Assembly (NCBI RefSeq): GCF_005217455.1
Contig: NZ_SZPQ01000001.1
Location: 186,001 to 250,000, forward strand
DNA length: 64,000 nucleotides
Reading direction: 5' to 3'
Source of the DNA: Martelella alba
GTDB lineage: Bacteria > Pseudomonadota > Gammaproteobacteria > Enterobacterales > Enterobacteriaceae
Position 1 is the first letter of the stretch; every line of letters starts with the position of its first letter. The notes beneath the pieces are model-generated. The model had not been told where the DNA came from. It made no database searches and saw nothing but the letters and a program-made list of their open reading frames with translations. A program made the position numbers and the translations under genes. Below are positions 16,773 to 25,701 of the stretch, piece after piece.

Positions 16773-19155
16773 TTTACCTGAAACACCGTCATGGGAATCT
16801 GGCGTTCATCAATTGGAAGAAACCGAGCGGGCTAAAGCTGGCCCTGGTGGCGTATTAAACGTACCAGCTAATCAATTGGCTAATAGGACGCAATATCTTA
16901 AGGCTCAATTGGAAGCCTATAATGGACTTATTAAGTCTGGTGAACTTCCTTTCGCCGATTTAGCTACTGCTCAGACGGCAATTGATGCGGGGAAAATACC
17001 AGAAGGTGCATCTTTCTCTTACCGTTCTGATGATGATACTGTTTGGGCCGTTGAGGGTAAAAACGTTTCCGGGGTGGCCACGCCTGTTCTCGATTCTAAC
17101 GGAGCGCTGAAAACGTATCCGTCAGGGGCGGCGATTGATGCGAGCATTGAGGCGGTGGATGCGGTTTATGCCATCATACCAGAAATTCAATCTGCTCCCG
17201 GCATAGCGCATGCCTGGGCTGATGAAGACGGCAATCCCACCCTGGTTATTCTCACTAATGGGCTCGCGCGCATCGCCAGCCTAATGTTCGGGTACTCGGT
17301 TAAAATCGTTGGCGGGAGCAATTACTACCAGGTGGTCAAAGACGCTGACAGCTCCGTACTGGCGACGTTTTATGATGATGGGTCGGTATTACAAAATGGC
17401 GTTATGTCCTATCAGAGCGACGGGACAAAAATATCTAGCGTACTGCGGGCCTGGGCGGATGAAAGCGGGAACACAGCCCTGGCGTTGATGTCCAGTGGTC
17501 TTTTACGTGCCGCGTCGATGATGTTCGGTAGTTCCGTCAAATTAGTGGGCGCAACCAATTTTGTGAATATCGTCAAAGACGCTGACAGCTCCGTACTGGC
17601 GACGTTTTATGATGATGGGTCGCATCAAATTGGGAATATTTTCACGTATTATAGTAACGACCCCGAATTCGACGGCATCGACTATATTCGCGCTGACAGT
17701 GAAGGTAATGCGAATTACATTCAATATATAGACGGTACGATAAAATCGGTTGAAAGCAATAGCGCATCTACGGCCGCAGCATCAAACCCTCTGGTCTTTT
17801 CAAACAATAATAACCTGTATTTGCTACAGAACGGCAAAACCCTTACTCAATTAACAAATGATTCATTTCTTAATTTAAACCCCGTTGTGGTGGATAACGG
17901 CGACGGTACATTTTATATAAAGTTCGCTTCGCAGCAAAATGGGGATGATTTTGTTGCTGCCAGAATGGCAGCGGATGCGTCAAATAGGATGAATGAGAAT
18001 GACGGCTATCTTTACCATGTGGTAGGTGATGGGCAATCATTATCAGTTGCGGGTGGTACGGTATCGGTTCGTAATCCCATTACGGTGACGGCTCCGTATC
18101 CCTATGATGCATTTTGTTTCAATGGCGGCGCTAAATTTGACGCTGCCGCAACAGATACCACTATGGTGTTATCCGATGCTCAGTATTTAGTGCCGATGCG
18201 GGAAAACTTCGGCAAGGGCTCCACGCGGGAATCTAATTTATCGGGTATAGGTTACCAGCTCCATACGATTAACGGCAATACCGTATTGGTTTCTTCAACC
18301 GGGGCGTCGGGTAAAACCATTGTGGACCTTTCGGCGGGGACCGTCTCATACAATACAACTCTAATGGCAATGCAGCAGGGTTATGCGATTGCCAAGCAAA
18401 TGGGCTTAAAATATCATCCCATCATGGTCTTTACCCATGGTAACCAGGATGCTGCGGGGGGCACCTCGGCATCTGTTTATAAGCAACGCCTTTTAACGTT
18501 GAGAAGTAGTTTTGAAATATATATCCAGGAGTTGATGGGTAGCCCGTCATTTGTTCTAAAGATGGGGATATGCCAGTTTTCAAATACCAGGGCCTATGGG
18601 GGAACAGCCGGTAATTCCGTCAATAATCCAATTGGAAACGCCCAGTATGAAGTCATCCGGGATAATCCCGCTTTATTTTTCTTACTCACCACCCAGTATA
18701 GACGGCACTACCAGGACAAAGACCATTTAACCGATACCTCTTATCGGACTGAGGGGGATGTAGCTGGGATACAATTGGCTGCGGTTTTAAATGGGGCAAC
18801 GAGTAGCGGCTTGATGCCGAATAATTTTTCCCAGACTGAGACGGAAATTACTTTTGATGTGCCGAACGCTGTCGGGGACTTGGTCATCGATACGACCTTT
18901 TTGACTGATCCCGGCAACTACGGCATAACGTCAGACGCTGTTATTTCGGCGGTGTCGGTATCAGGAAAAACTGTTACCGTGATAAAAACCGGAACCGCAA
19001 CTTATGTTGCTTACGCCTATACGGGTATAGCCGGGAATTCCCCTCAAGACGGCCTGGCGTCGCGCGGCAATATCCATGACTCAGAAACCCGGGTTTCGCC
19101 CTTAACCGGCGAAAATCTCTACAACGACTTAGTGGTGTTCTACCACGCATTTTAA
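16765..19155 (+). CDS. Large tail fibre / spike with SGNH esterase domain
   Basis: The 796-residue protein begins with a docking region, followed by two tandem repeats of about 79 residues (roughly residues 150-292) that should form an intertwined shaft. A catalytic-looking region spans about 415-670: GDGQSLS with candidate nucleophile Ser425, a THGNQDAAGG block and DKDH with candidate Asp651 and His654. This set is typical of SGNH / sialate O-acetylesterase enzymes, so the fibre may remove acetyl groups from host surface polysaccharide. A beta-rich domain follows. The fold is inferred from motifs only. A+T content is higher than in the head genes. Confidence 0.78.
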   Translation: MADLPETPSWESGVHQLEETERAKAGPGGVLNVPANQLANRTQYLKAQLEAYNGLIKSGELPFADLATAQTAIDAGKIPEGASFSYRSDDDTVWAVEGKNVSGVATPVLDSNGALKTYPSGAAIDASIEAVDAVYAIIPEIQSAPGIAHAWADEDGNPTLVILTNGLARIASLMFGYSVKIVGGSNYYQVVKDADSSVLATFYDDGSVLQNGVMSYQSDGTKISSVLRAWADESGNTALALMSSGLLRAASMMFGSSVKLVGATNFVNIVKDADSSVLATFYDDGSHQIGNIFTYYSNDPEFDGIDYIRADSEGNANYIQYIDGTIKSVESNSASTAAASNPLVFSNNNNLYLLQNGKTLTQLTNDSFLNLNPVVVDNGDGTFYIKFASQQNGDDFVAARMAADASNRMNENDGYLYHVVGDGQSLSVAGGTVSVRNPITVTAPYPYDAFCFNGGAKFDAAATDTTMVLSDAQYLVPMRENFGKGSTRESNLSGIGYQLHTINGNTVLVSSTGASGKTIVDLSAGTVSYNTTLMAMQQGYAIAKQMGLKYHPIMVFTHGNQDAAGGTSASVYKQRLLTLRSSFEIYIQELMGSPSFVLKMGICQFSNTRAYGGTAGNSVNNPIGNAQYEVIRDNPALFFLLTTQYRRHYQDKDHLTDTSYRTEGDVAGIQLAAVLNGATSSGLMPNNFSQTETEITFDVPNAVGDLVIDTTFLTDPGNYGITSDAVISAVSVSGKTVTVIKTGTATYVAYAYTGIAGNSPQDGLASRGNIHDSETRVSPLTGENLYNDLVVFYHAF
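17335..17622 (+). repeat. 51-bp direct repeats inside the fibre gene
   Basis: The copies at 17335-17385 and 17572-17622 are identical over 51 bases and encode VKDADSSVLATFYDDGS. They lie 237 bp apart, so they sit at the same place in two successive 79-codon units. Outside the identical core the two units are diverged but recognisable (AWADEDGNPTLV versus AWADESGNTALA). Confidence 0.9.
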
Positions 19156-19162
19156 GGGCTTA

Positions 19163-19936
19163 ATGATGGCTAAAATTGATATTCACACCGATTCGGTTTT
19201 TACCGCCGGCAATTACTTGACCGATATTAATTTGCATTACCCTAACGACATTACCAAAGTTCCCTCATTGTTTGCCAATTGTATTTTGCAGGCGGATTTC
19301 GACTCTGGGGATAGCGCATCGTTAACCCGTAACCGGGTTGGCTCGTCAATGACCGTTGTGGGCTCTCCGGCATTGGGAGCTTATGGGGCAACGTTTAGCG
19401 ATGCTGCTTATGTTAATACGGGTATAGAAATCAGTAACTACAATGCCAGTGATATGACCATGATTTCCATCGCTGGGGCAAGTACTGGTCAATTCCCCCT
19501 ATTAGGCGTTATACAAGTGGCTAGCCCTCAGCGTTCAAAAGGCGTCCGGTGGTATGACGCTACACATGAAGGTTCCGTTTGGTTAAATTCTAGCGGCAGC
19601 TCTTTATCTACTCAGATTGTCCCAACCGCCTTGCCGTCCGGACAAACCGAGGACTTCTTTTCGTCGCGGTTCATTTTGAACAACAATAATTCAGGACTCA
19701 TTGCGGTCAACACCCTAATACCACGAACGCTTCAATCTGCTATTGCGCAAGGATCCGCCGCACCCTATAACGTTACCGGTAGCATAAAGATTGGCGGGTC
19801 GGTGGATGGTAATTTAACCACCACATGCTTTATTAGAGCGGTTCTGGCTTTTTCTCGGGCGCTTACTGATGCTGAGATTGTATCGCTCTATAAACTGTAT
19901 CAAAACTATTATTATTTCAAAGGGATAACTATCTAA
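19163..19936 (+). CDS. LamG/concanavalin-like phage surface protein
   Basis: This 257-residue protein follows the large fibre by seven bases. Its end, AVLAFSRALTDAEIVSLYKLYQNYY, is the closing helix usual for LamG / concanavalin-like carbohydrate-binding domains, and the body is a beta-rich succession with a typical DFDSGDSASLTRNRVG opening. It may be a fibre tip, a decorating lectin or a separate adhesin that recognises the same glycan as the esterase. Two ATG codons (19163 and 19166) could serve as start. No enzymatic residues were recognised. It is the last gene of the prophage. Confidence 0.68.
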   Translation: MMAKIDIHTDSVFTAGNYLTDINLHYPNDITKVPSLFANCILQADFDSGDSASLTRNRVGSSMTVVGSPALGAYGATFSDAAYVNTGIEISNYNASDMTMISIAGASTGQFPLLGVIQVASPQRSKGVRWYDATHEGSVWLNSSGSSLSTQIVPTALPSGQTEDFFSSRFILNNNNSGLIAVNTLIPRTLQSAIAQGSAAPYNVTGSIKIGGSVDGNLTTTCFIRAVLAFSRALTDAEIVSLYKLYQNYYYFKGITI

Positions 19937-19991
19937 AGCGGTCTGCGGATGGCTTAAGCGCATCTTCTCCTCTCTGGCCGCATACAAAAAT

Positions 19992-20008
19992 GCCCGCTCA
20001 TGGCGGGC
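19992..20008. terminator. Hairpin after last prophage gene
   Basis: A perfect six-base stem GCCCGC / GCGGGC encloses the loop TCATG. The A-run lies on its left side, so as a canonical terminator with a T-tract it would act on minus-strand transcription. On the plus strand it could only be a T-less hairpin closing the late operon. Confidence 0.45.
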
Positions 20009-20155
20009 TGAAATCCGATCAATAGAGAAATGCATTATTGTCTAGTATGGTGGTCTAGACGATTCATGCTACTGCTGAACCATATCGTTGTCGATGGACA
20101 AGTCTGCCGTTTTACCGAGACTGGTGATTAACGATATGCGATTAATTTTGCATTA

Positions 20156-20224
20156 TGCAAAATCTTAACTTTTTGCGTTGCAAAAAAAATCGCGTTTTAA
20201 TGCAAAAAAAATCGCCGCGCTACA
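20156..20224. repeat. Probable right end of Mu-like prophage (transposase sites)
   Basis: Three similar elements start with TGCAAAA at 20156, 20179 and 20201, two of them sharing the identical 14-mer GCAAAAAAAATCGC (20180 and 20202). The 22-23 bp spacing equals that of MuA binding sites at phage ends. The block closes with CTACA, giving the terminal CA expected of a Mu-type transposon end. If the element duplicates five bases as Mu does, the target copy would be AAAGT at 20225-20229. The assignment rests on pattern and position; the left end cannot be seen. Confidence 0.7.
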
Positions 20225-20231
20225 AAAGTCT

Positions 20232-21014
20232 ATGAAATTTCCATTTATCGATTCCCATTGTCATTTCGATTTTCCGCCGTTTCAGGGCGACGAGGACGAC
20301 AGTCTGCGTCGGGCGGCCGAGGCGGGCGTCGGGAAAATCATTGTGCCGGCGGTGAGTGCTGAGCATTTTGCCGGCGTGTTGGCGCTGGCGCGGCAACATG
20401 GGCCGCTTTATGCCGCGCTGGGAATGCATCCGCTCGCTATTCGCCGACATAACGACGAAGGCCTGGCGCAGCTTGAGCGCTATTTGCGCCAGGCGCCCGA
20501 CAAATTGGTGGCGCTGGGGGAAATCGGATTGGACGAGTATATGGACGACCCTTGCACCGCCCGCCAGACGGCCTTGCTGGAGGATCAGCTGTATTTTGCC
20601 AAACAGTATAATTTGCCGGTGATTTTACATTCCAGGCGCACCCACGACCGGCTGGCCGCCCTGCTGCGCCGTTTCAATCTGCCCCGTACCGGCGTGGTGC
20701 ATGGTTTCGCCGGCAGTTATCAGCAGGCGCAGGCATTTATCCGGCTCGGTTATTATATCGGCGTAGGCGGCACCATCACCTACCCGCGCGCCAGCAAAAC
20801 CCGCCAGGCCATAGCCCGGTTGCCGGCGGAACGCTTGTTGCTGGAAACCGATGCGCCCGATATGCCGCTATGCGGTTTTCAAGGTCGGCCGAACCGGCCG
20901 GAACGGGTGCGTCAGACATTCCAGGCGTTATGCGAACTGCGCGATGACCCCCCGGAACACCTGGCCGAGGTGATTTATCACAATACCTGCGCGTTATTTG
21001 GTTTACCGCATTAA
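20232..21014 (+). CDS. yjjV: TatD-family metal-dependent hydrolase YjjV
   Basis: The 260-residue protein (E. coli YjjV has 259) is a putative deoxyribonuclease of the TatD family with an amidohydrolase-like TIM barrel. Metal ligands include His9 and His11 in IDSHCHFD, the Glu in ALGEIGLDEY, the histidines in VILHSRR and VVHGFAG, and the Asp in LLETDAPDMP. The start at 20232 matches E. coli; longer frames run into the prophage end. No ribosome binding site is visible in the seven bases left between the prophage and the ATG. The coding sequence itself looks intact. Confidence 0.9.
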   Translation: MKFPFIDSHCHFDFPPFQGDEDDSLRRAAEAGVGKIIVPAVSAEHFAGVLALARQHGPLYAALGMHPLAIRRHNDEGLAQLERYLRQAPDKLVALGEIGLDEYMDDPCTARQTALLEDQLYFAKQYNLPVILHSRRTHDRLAALLRRFNLPRTGVVHGFAGSYQQAQAFIRLGYYIGVGGTITYPRASKTRQAIARLPAERLLLETDAPDMPLCGFQGRPNRPERVRQTFQALCELRDDPPEHLAEVIYHNTCALFGLPH

Positions 21015-21307
21015 TCGGCGGTTTTTACTCCAATTGACGCGATCAAACGCATAATTTTCACAGCCCGGGCAGCATATTCGCGTCAAATATGAAAAAATAC
21101 ACTCGCGCGTAAGACGGGGCGGTGCCGTCCCGTATGTCTGGTAAGGCTTATGCGGTGAGAAGGATCTCTGATGCCTGGCGGGTACGTATGGCCGGGCCTT
21201 CTTCAAGGAACCAAGTCCGCTCGCCAACATGCGGAGGGTCGCGTTGGATGCCCCCTCCTTTTATGGATTCGGTTACCTGCCAAGGAACCGGAACGTTGGA
21301 GAGTACT
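21015..21307 (+). promoter_or_regulatory. Leader / control region of the deo operon
   Basis: This 293-base stretch has no gene. CAAGGAACC occurs twice (21204-21212 and 21281-21289). The second copy can pair with GGTTACCT at 21271-21278 in a small hairpin; the first copy could pair with the same partner instead. Between them lies GGAGGG (21233-21238) with CCCTCC (21253-21258) followed by TTTT, a terminator-like hairpin. GGAGAG before 21308 is the ribosome binding site of deoC. A TTGACG at 21034 could be a -35 element. No clear CytR, DeoR or CRP site was recognised. Confidence 0.5.
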
Positions 21308-22087
21308 ATGAACGAATTAACCATCGCGGCTCGCCGCGCCCTGGGTCTCATGGACCTGACCACTCTGGGCGACGACGATTCCGATGAAAAAGTCGCGGCG
21401 CTCTGCGCCCAGGCCAAAAGTCCGGCCGGCAATACCGCCGCCGTCTGTATCTACCCCCGTTTCATCCCTATTGCCCGTCAAACCCTCAATCAACAGGGTA
21501 CGCCGGGGATTCGCGTCGCCACCGTGGTCAACTTTCCCGCCGGCGGAGACGGTATCGAGGCCGTGCTGGGGGAAACCCGGACGGCTATCGCTGCCGGCGC
21601 CGACGAAATTGACGTGGTGTTCCCCTATCGGGCGCTGGCGGCCGGTGAAACACAAGCGGGCTACGACCTGGTCGGCCGCTGTAAAGCGTTGTGCGCCGAA
21701 CACGGCGTACTGCTGAAAGTCATTCTCGAAACCGGGGAATTACGGCAGGCGGCGCTTATTCGCCGGGCCGCCGATATTGCTATTGACGCCGGCGCGGATT
21801 TTATCAAAACCTCCACCGGCAAAGTGGCGGTCAATGCGACGCTGGAAAGCGCCGAGATTATGCTGACGGCGATTCGCGCCAGCCATGCCGGGGAAAGAGT
21901 CGGTCTTAAACCGGCCGGCGGCGTTCGCACCGTGCAGGAGGCGGCGGCCTATCTGGCCCTGGCCGATCGCATGATGGGACCGGACTGGGCCGATGCGCGC
22001 CACTTCCGTTTCGGCGCCTCCAGCCTGCTGGCCAGCCTGCTCCAAGCGCTCGGCTATGACGCGCCGCGCGCCGGGCAAGGTTACTGA
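21308..22087 (+). CDS. deoC: Deoxyribose-phosphate aldolase
   Basis: DeoC cleaves 2-deoxyribose-5-phosphate to glyceraldehyde-3-phosphate and acetaldehyde, the last step of deoxynucleoside breakdown. At 259 residues it is as long as the E. coli enzyme. The Schiff-base lysine is Lys167 in [15 protein letters not shown]; the proton-relay Asp lies in [11 protein letters not shown], and a second Lys is in [10 protein letters not shown]. The start at 21308 gives the expected N-terminus and has GGAGAG upstream; the longer frame from 21122 lies in the leader. It is the first gene of deoCABD. Confidence 0.97.
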   Translation: MNELTIAARRALGLMDLTTLGDDDSDEKVAALCAQAKSPAGNTAAVCIYPRFIPIARQTLNQQGTPGIRVATVVNFPAGGDGIEAVLGETRTAIAAGADEIDVVFPYRALAAGETQAGYDLVGRCKALCAEHGVLLKVILETGELRQAALIRRAADIAIDAGADFIKTSTGKVAVNATLESAEIMLTAIRASHAGERVGLKPAGGVRTVQEAAAYLALADRMMGPDWADARHFRFGASSLLASLLQALGYDAPRAGQGY

Positions 22088-22177
22088 TCGGCTCACGCGC
22101 CTGTAACAAATACGGCGGATACGCCGCCGAATCCTTTTTACCGGTTGATGGCCGATAGGGCCGCGCAGGGGGCTATT

Positions 22178-23509
22178 GTGTATCTCGCTCAGGAAATCAT
22201 ACGCAAAAAACGCGACGGTGAAACGCTGAATGAAGACGAGATTCGATTTTTTATCAACGGTATCCGGGATAACACCGTCTCGGAAGGCCAGATCGCCGCG
22301 CTGGCGATGGCCGTTTTTTTTCATGACATGACGCTGCAAGAACGGGTGGCGTTGACGTTGGCCATGCGCGACTCCGGCCATGTGCTGGATTGGCGCGACT
22401 GCCGTCTGAACGGCCCGGTGGTAGACAAGCATTCCACCGGCGGCGTGGGTGACGTCACCTCGTTGATGCTGGGCCCCATGATAGCCGCTTGCGGCGGTTA
22501 TGTGCCGATGGTGTCGGGTCGCGGGCTGGGCCATACCGGCGGGACATTGGATAAACTGGAATCCATTCCCGGTCTGGACATCTTCCCGGACGATGAGGCT
22601 TTGCGCGGTCAGATCAAGACTATCGGCCTGGCGATTATCGGCCAGACCAATTCCCTGGCCCCGGCGGATAAGCGCTTTTACGCCACCCGCGATATCACCG
22701 CGACCGTGGATTCCATTCCGCTTATCACGGCCTCCATACTGGCGAAAAAATTGGCGGAAAGTCTGGACGCCCTGGTCATGGATGTGAAAGTCGGCTCCGG
22801 CGCCCTCATGGCGGACTACCGGCAATCGGTGGCGTTGGCGGAGGCCATCGTCGGCGTGGCCAATGGCGCCGGTTGCCGGACGACGGCGCTGCTGACCGAT
22901 ATGAACCAGGTGCTGGCTTCCAGCGCCGGCAATGCGCTGGAAGTCCGCGAGGCCGTGCGTTTTCTCACCGGCGCGCAGCGTAATCCCCGATTGTTCGAGG
23001 TGACGATGGCGCTGTGCGGCGAAATGTTGGTTTCGGCCGGCCTGGCGGATGACGAAGCGCGGGCGCGGACGCGGTTGTTGCGCGTCCTGGACAACGGCGA
23101 GGCGGCGGAACGCTTTGGCCGGATGATCGCCGCGCAGGGCGGACCGGGGGATTTCCTGGACCGGTACGACGATTATTTGCCCGCGGCCACGCTGAGCAAG
23201 CCGGTACTGGCCGAGCAAGCCGGCTATATCGAGGCCATGGATACCCGGGCGCTGGGGATGGCGGTGGTCGCCCTGGGCGGCGGCCGCCGGCGCGCCAGCG
23301 ACGTCATCGACTACAGCGTCGGCTTAACGGAAGTGGCGCGGTTGGGCGATGCGGTGGAGATCGGACAGCCGCTGGCCGTTATCCATGCCGCCAGCGAGGA
23401 TAGCTGGATGCAGGCCGCCGGGACGGTACGCTCGGCAATGGTCATCGCCGCGAGACCGCCGGCGTCGTTGCCGGTGATCTATCGCCGTATTGAACGCCTT
23501 GACGGATAG
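22178..23509 (+). CDS. deoA: Thymidine phosphorylase
   Basis: DeoA converts thymidine and phosphate to thymine and deoxyribose-1-phosphate. The protein shows KHSTGGVGD (phosphate binding), [15 protein letters not shown] and DVKVGSGA, and is close to E. coli DeoA throughout. The GTG at 22178 is preferred: it follows AGGGGG by a proper distance and gives the conserved [14 protein letters not shown] start (443 residues, against 440 in E. coli). An ATG at 22148 would add ten residues. A 113-base gap with a strong hairpin separates it from deoB. Confidence 0.93.
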   Translation: MYLAQEIIRKKRDGETLNEDEIRFFINGIRDNTVSEGQIAALAMAVFFHDMTLQERVALTLAMRDSGHVLDWRDCRLNGPVVDKHSTGGVGDVTSLMLGPMIAACGGYVPMVSGRGLGHTGGTLDKLESIPGLDIFPDDEALRGQIKTIGLAIIGQTNSLAPADKRFYATRDITATVDSIPLITASILAKKLAESLDALVMDVKVGSGALMADYRQSVALAEAIVGVANGAGCRTTALLTDMNQVLASSAGNALEVREAVRFLTGAQRNPRLFEVTMALCGEMLVSAGLADDEARARTRLLRVLDNGEAAERFGRMIAAQGGPGDFLDRYDDYLPAATLSKPVLAEQAGYIEAMDTRALGMAVVALGGGRRRASDVIDYSVGLTEVARLGDAVEIGQPLAVIHAASEDSWMQAAGTVRSAMVIAARPPASLPVIYRRIERLDG

Positions 23510-23576
23510 TCCGATGTCGCCACCTTTCATCGCCTTGGCGCATACCGGCTAAGCCTCGGCGGCGACAATGATTTTA

Positions 23577-23607
23577 CGGCGCGGCGCCCTAATCGGGCGT
23601 TGCGCCG
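23577..23607. other. Hairpin between deoA and deoB
   Basis: A 13-bp stem (23577-23589 with 23595-23607) has only two G-U pairs and a five-base loop TAATC. No T-run follows. It lies 15 bases upstream of the deoB start and could protect or end part of the polycistronic mRNA; E. coli also treats deoAB and deoBD transcription differently. Confidence 0.6.
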
Positions 23608-23622
23608 CAAGCAGGAGAACGT

Positions 23623-24846
23623 ATGAAACGTACTTATATCATGGTGCTCGACTCATTTGGTATCGGCGCTGCCGCGGATGCCGACAAGTTTGGCGACCGG
23701 GGCGCCGATACGCTCGGCCATATCGCCGAATGCTGCCTGCGCGGCGAGGCGGACCGGGGCCGGCGGGGGCCGTTGACGCTCCCCAACCTGTCCCGGCTGG
23801 GATTGGGCAAAGCCGCCCAGGAGTCCACCGGCCGCTTTCCGCCGGGCCTGGATGAACATGCCCGCATAATCGGGGCATACGCCTATGCCAGCGAGCTTTC
23901 CTCCGGCAAGGACACGCCTTCCGGCCACTGGGAAATCGCCGGCGTGCCGGTGATGTTCGACTGGGGATATTTTCCCCGGACGGAAAACAGTTTTCCGCCG
24001 GCGCTGTTGCAGCAACTGGTGCGTTCGGCGGACTTGCCGGGGTATTTGGGCAACTGCCACTCATCGGGCACGGTTATACTCGACGCTTTAGGTGTCGAGC
24101 ATATGCGGACCGGCAAACCTATATTTTACACCTCGGCGGATTCGGTGTTCCAGATTGCCTGCCATGAGGAGACCTTTGGTCTGCAACGGCTGTATGACCT
24201 GTGCGAAATCGCGCGTAGACTGCTTAATGAGGGCGGTTATAATATCGGCCGGGTCATCGCCCGGCCGTTTATCGGCGACGGACCGGGCCGGTTCGCGCGA
24301 ACCGGCAACCGCCACGATCTGGCCGTGGCGCCGCCTTCGGCCACCGTCTTGCAGAAACTGATCGAAGAAAAGGGCGGCCAGGTGATTTCCATTGGCAAAA
24401 TCGCCGATATTTACGCTCAGGTGGGCATCAGCAAAAAAATCAAGGCTACCGGCCTGGACGCGCTGTTTGATGCCACGTTGCGGGAAATGGCGGCGGCGGG
24501 AGACAAGACCATTGTCTTCACCAATTTCGTCGATTTCGATTCGTCTTACGGACATCGACGCGATGTGGCCGGTTATGCGGCGGCGCTGGAGCTATTTGAT
24601 CGGCGCCTGCCGGAATTAATGGCGCAGGTCACGGGAGAGGATATGCTTATCCTGACCGCCGATCATGGCTGCGATCCTACCTGGACCGGCACCGATCATA
24701 CCCGTGAGCATGTGCCGGTCCTGATCTACGGTCCCGGGGTCAAAGCCGGTTCCTACGGGCATCGCGCCACATTCGCCGATATCGGCCAGACAGTGGCGCA
24801 GTATTTCGGCCTCTCGCCGATGCGGTATGGCGCGGCGATGTGGTAG
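23623..24846 (+). CDS. deoB: Phosphopentomutase
   Basis: DeoB interconverts ribose or deoxyribose 1- and 5-phosphate, linking the phosphorylases to DeoC. The 407-residue protein (same as E. coli) belongs to the alkaline phosphatase superfamily: the N-terminal metal site [22 protein letters not shown] with the phosphorylated Thr, and C-terminal ligands in [23 protein letters not shown] ten bases before the ATG supports the start. It is followed by deoD after 48 bases. Confidence 0.97.
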   Translation: MKRTYIMVLDSFGIGAAADADKFGDRGADTLGHIAECCLRGEADRGRRGPLTLPNLSRLGLGKAAQESTGRFPPGLDEHARIIGAYAYASELSSGKDTPSGHWEIAGVPVMFDWGYFPRTENSFPPALLQQLVRSADLPGYLGNCHSSGTVILDALGVEHMRTGKPIFYTSADSVFQIACHEETFGLQRLYDLCEIARRLLNEGGYNIGRVIARPFIGDGPGRFARTGNRHDLAVAPPSATVLQKLIEEKGGQVISIGKIADIYAQVGISKKIKATGLDALFDATLREMAAAGDKTIVFTNFVDFDSSYGHRRDVAGYAAALELFDRRLPELMAQVTGEDMLILTADHGCDPTWTGTDHTREHVPVLIYGPGVKAGSYGHRATFADIGQTVAQYFGLSPMRYGAAMW

Positions 24847-24894
24847 ACCGGTCCCGGTGGGCCGAACGTTTCTGATAAAAATAAGGAAAAATAT

Positions 24895-25614
24895 ATGGCG
24901 ACGCCGCATATCAATGCTGAACCAGGGGATTTTGCCGATGTGGTTTTGATGCCGGGGGACCCCCTGCGAGCCCAGTATATCGCAAATCATTTTCTTACCC
25001 TGCCGCGCCAGGTAAATGATGTGCGCGGCATGTTGGGCTATACCGGCCGCTATAAAGGTCGTTCCGTTTCGGTGATGGGGCACGGCATGGGGATCCCCTC
25101 CTGTTCCATTTATGCCAAAGAGCTTATCACCGAATATGGCGTGAAAAAGATCCTTCGGGTGGGGTCCTGCGGCGCCCTGCGCGGCGATGTGAACGTCCGT
25201 GACGTCGTGATCGGCATGGGCGCCTGCACCGATTCGCAGGTCAACCGCACCCGTTTCAAGGGGCATGATTTCGCGGCGATCGCTGATTACGCCATGCTGC
25301 GCAACGCAGTGGACGCCGCGCGGACCGCCGGCGTGACGGTCCGGGTCGGCAACCTGTTTTCCGCGGATCTGTTTTATACCCCCGATCCGCAGATGTTCGA
25401 TGTCATGGAAAAATACGGCATCTTGGGTGTGGAAATGGAAGCCGCGGGTATCTACGGGGTGGCGGCCGAATTCGGCGCGCGCGCCTTGACAATCTGCACC
25501 GTATCCGATCATATCCGCACCGGCGAGGCGCTGGACGCCGCCGCGCGCCAGACCAGTTTTAACGATATGATCCGCGTGGCGCTGGAATCGGTGCTGCTGG
25601 ACGATGATGCTTAA
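24895..25614 (+). CDS. deoD: Purine-nucleoside phosphorylase
   Basis: DeoD phosphorolyses purine (deoxy)nucleosides to base and (deoxy)ribose-1-phosphate. The 239-residue protein matches the hexameric bacterial enzyme: [22 protein letters not shown] at the start, [14 protein letters not shown], and [11 protein letters not shown] with ribose-binding Glu and Met; TVSDHI holds the catalytic Asp. AAGGAAA precedes the ATG. Last gene of the operon; a GC-rich repeat in the next 87 bases may end transcription, facing smp tail to tail. Confidence 0.97.
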   Translation: MATPHINAEPGDFADVVLMPGDPLRAQYIANHFLTLPRQVNDVRGMLGYTGRYKGRSVSVMGHGMGIPSCSIYAKELITEYGVKKILRVGSCGALRGDVNVRDVVIGMGACTDSQVNRTRFKGHDFAAIADYAMLRNAVDAARTAGVTVRVGNLFSADLFYTPDPQMFDVMEKYGILGVEMEAAGIYGVAAEFGARALTICTVSDHIRTGEALDAAARQTSFNDMIRVALESVLLDDDA

Positions 25615-25701
25615 AACGCCGGGGATATGCGCCGCCGCTGTCGAGCATGCCGGGATTATCGGCCCGATTGCATAACGCCGCCGCCATCCGCGACGGCGGC
25701 C

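Larger units (their letters stand above)
1..20224 (+). mobile_element. Mu-like prophage, right (late gene) part
   Basis: Some two dozen consecutive plus-strand genes follow the late gene order of phage Mu (F-G-I/Z-T-gp36-gp37-gp38-L-M-gp41-tape measure-N-P-gp45-gp46-gp47-gp48-fibres), many with overlapping stop and start codons. The window opens inside gene F, so the left end, repressor, transposase, lysis and terminase genes are not visible. The right boundary is placed at 20224 because A-tract repeats spaced like MuA binding sites end there in CTACA, just before the chromosomal gene yjjV. No mom, com or Gin-type invertase gene is present at this end, unlike Mu itself. All structural genes look open, so the late region may be functional; this is inference. 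Confidence 0.93.

Noticed and set aside
20178-20231. N-terminal extension of YjjV into the A-tract repeats
   Set aside because: The added residues come from the prophage end repeats and the E. coli protein starts at the later ATG.
21740-23218. 492-codon minus-strand frame over deoC and deoA
   Set aside because: Antisense shadow of two certain core genes.
23653-24060. Overlapping minus-strand frames in deoB
   Set aside because: Several parallel shadows of a GC-rich gene, none with a conserved domain.
24616-25512. 298-codon minus-strand frame over deoB and deoD
   Set aside because: Antisense shadow; His/Gly-rich, no start signal.
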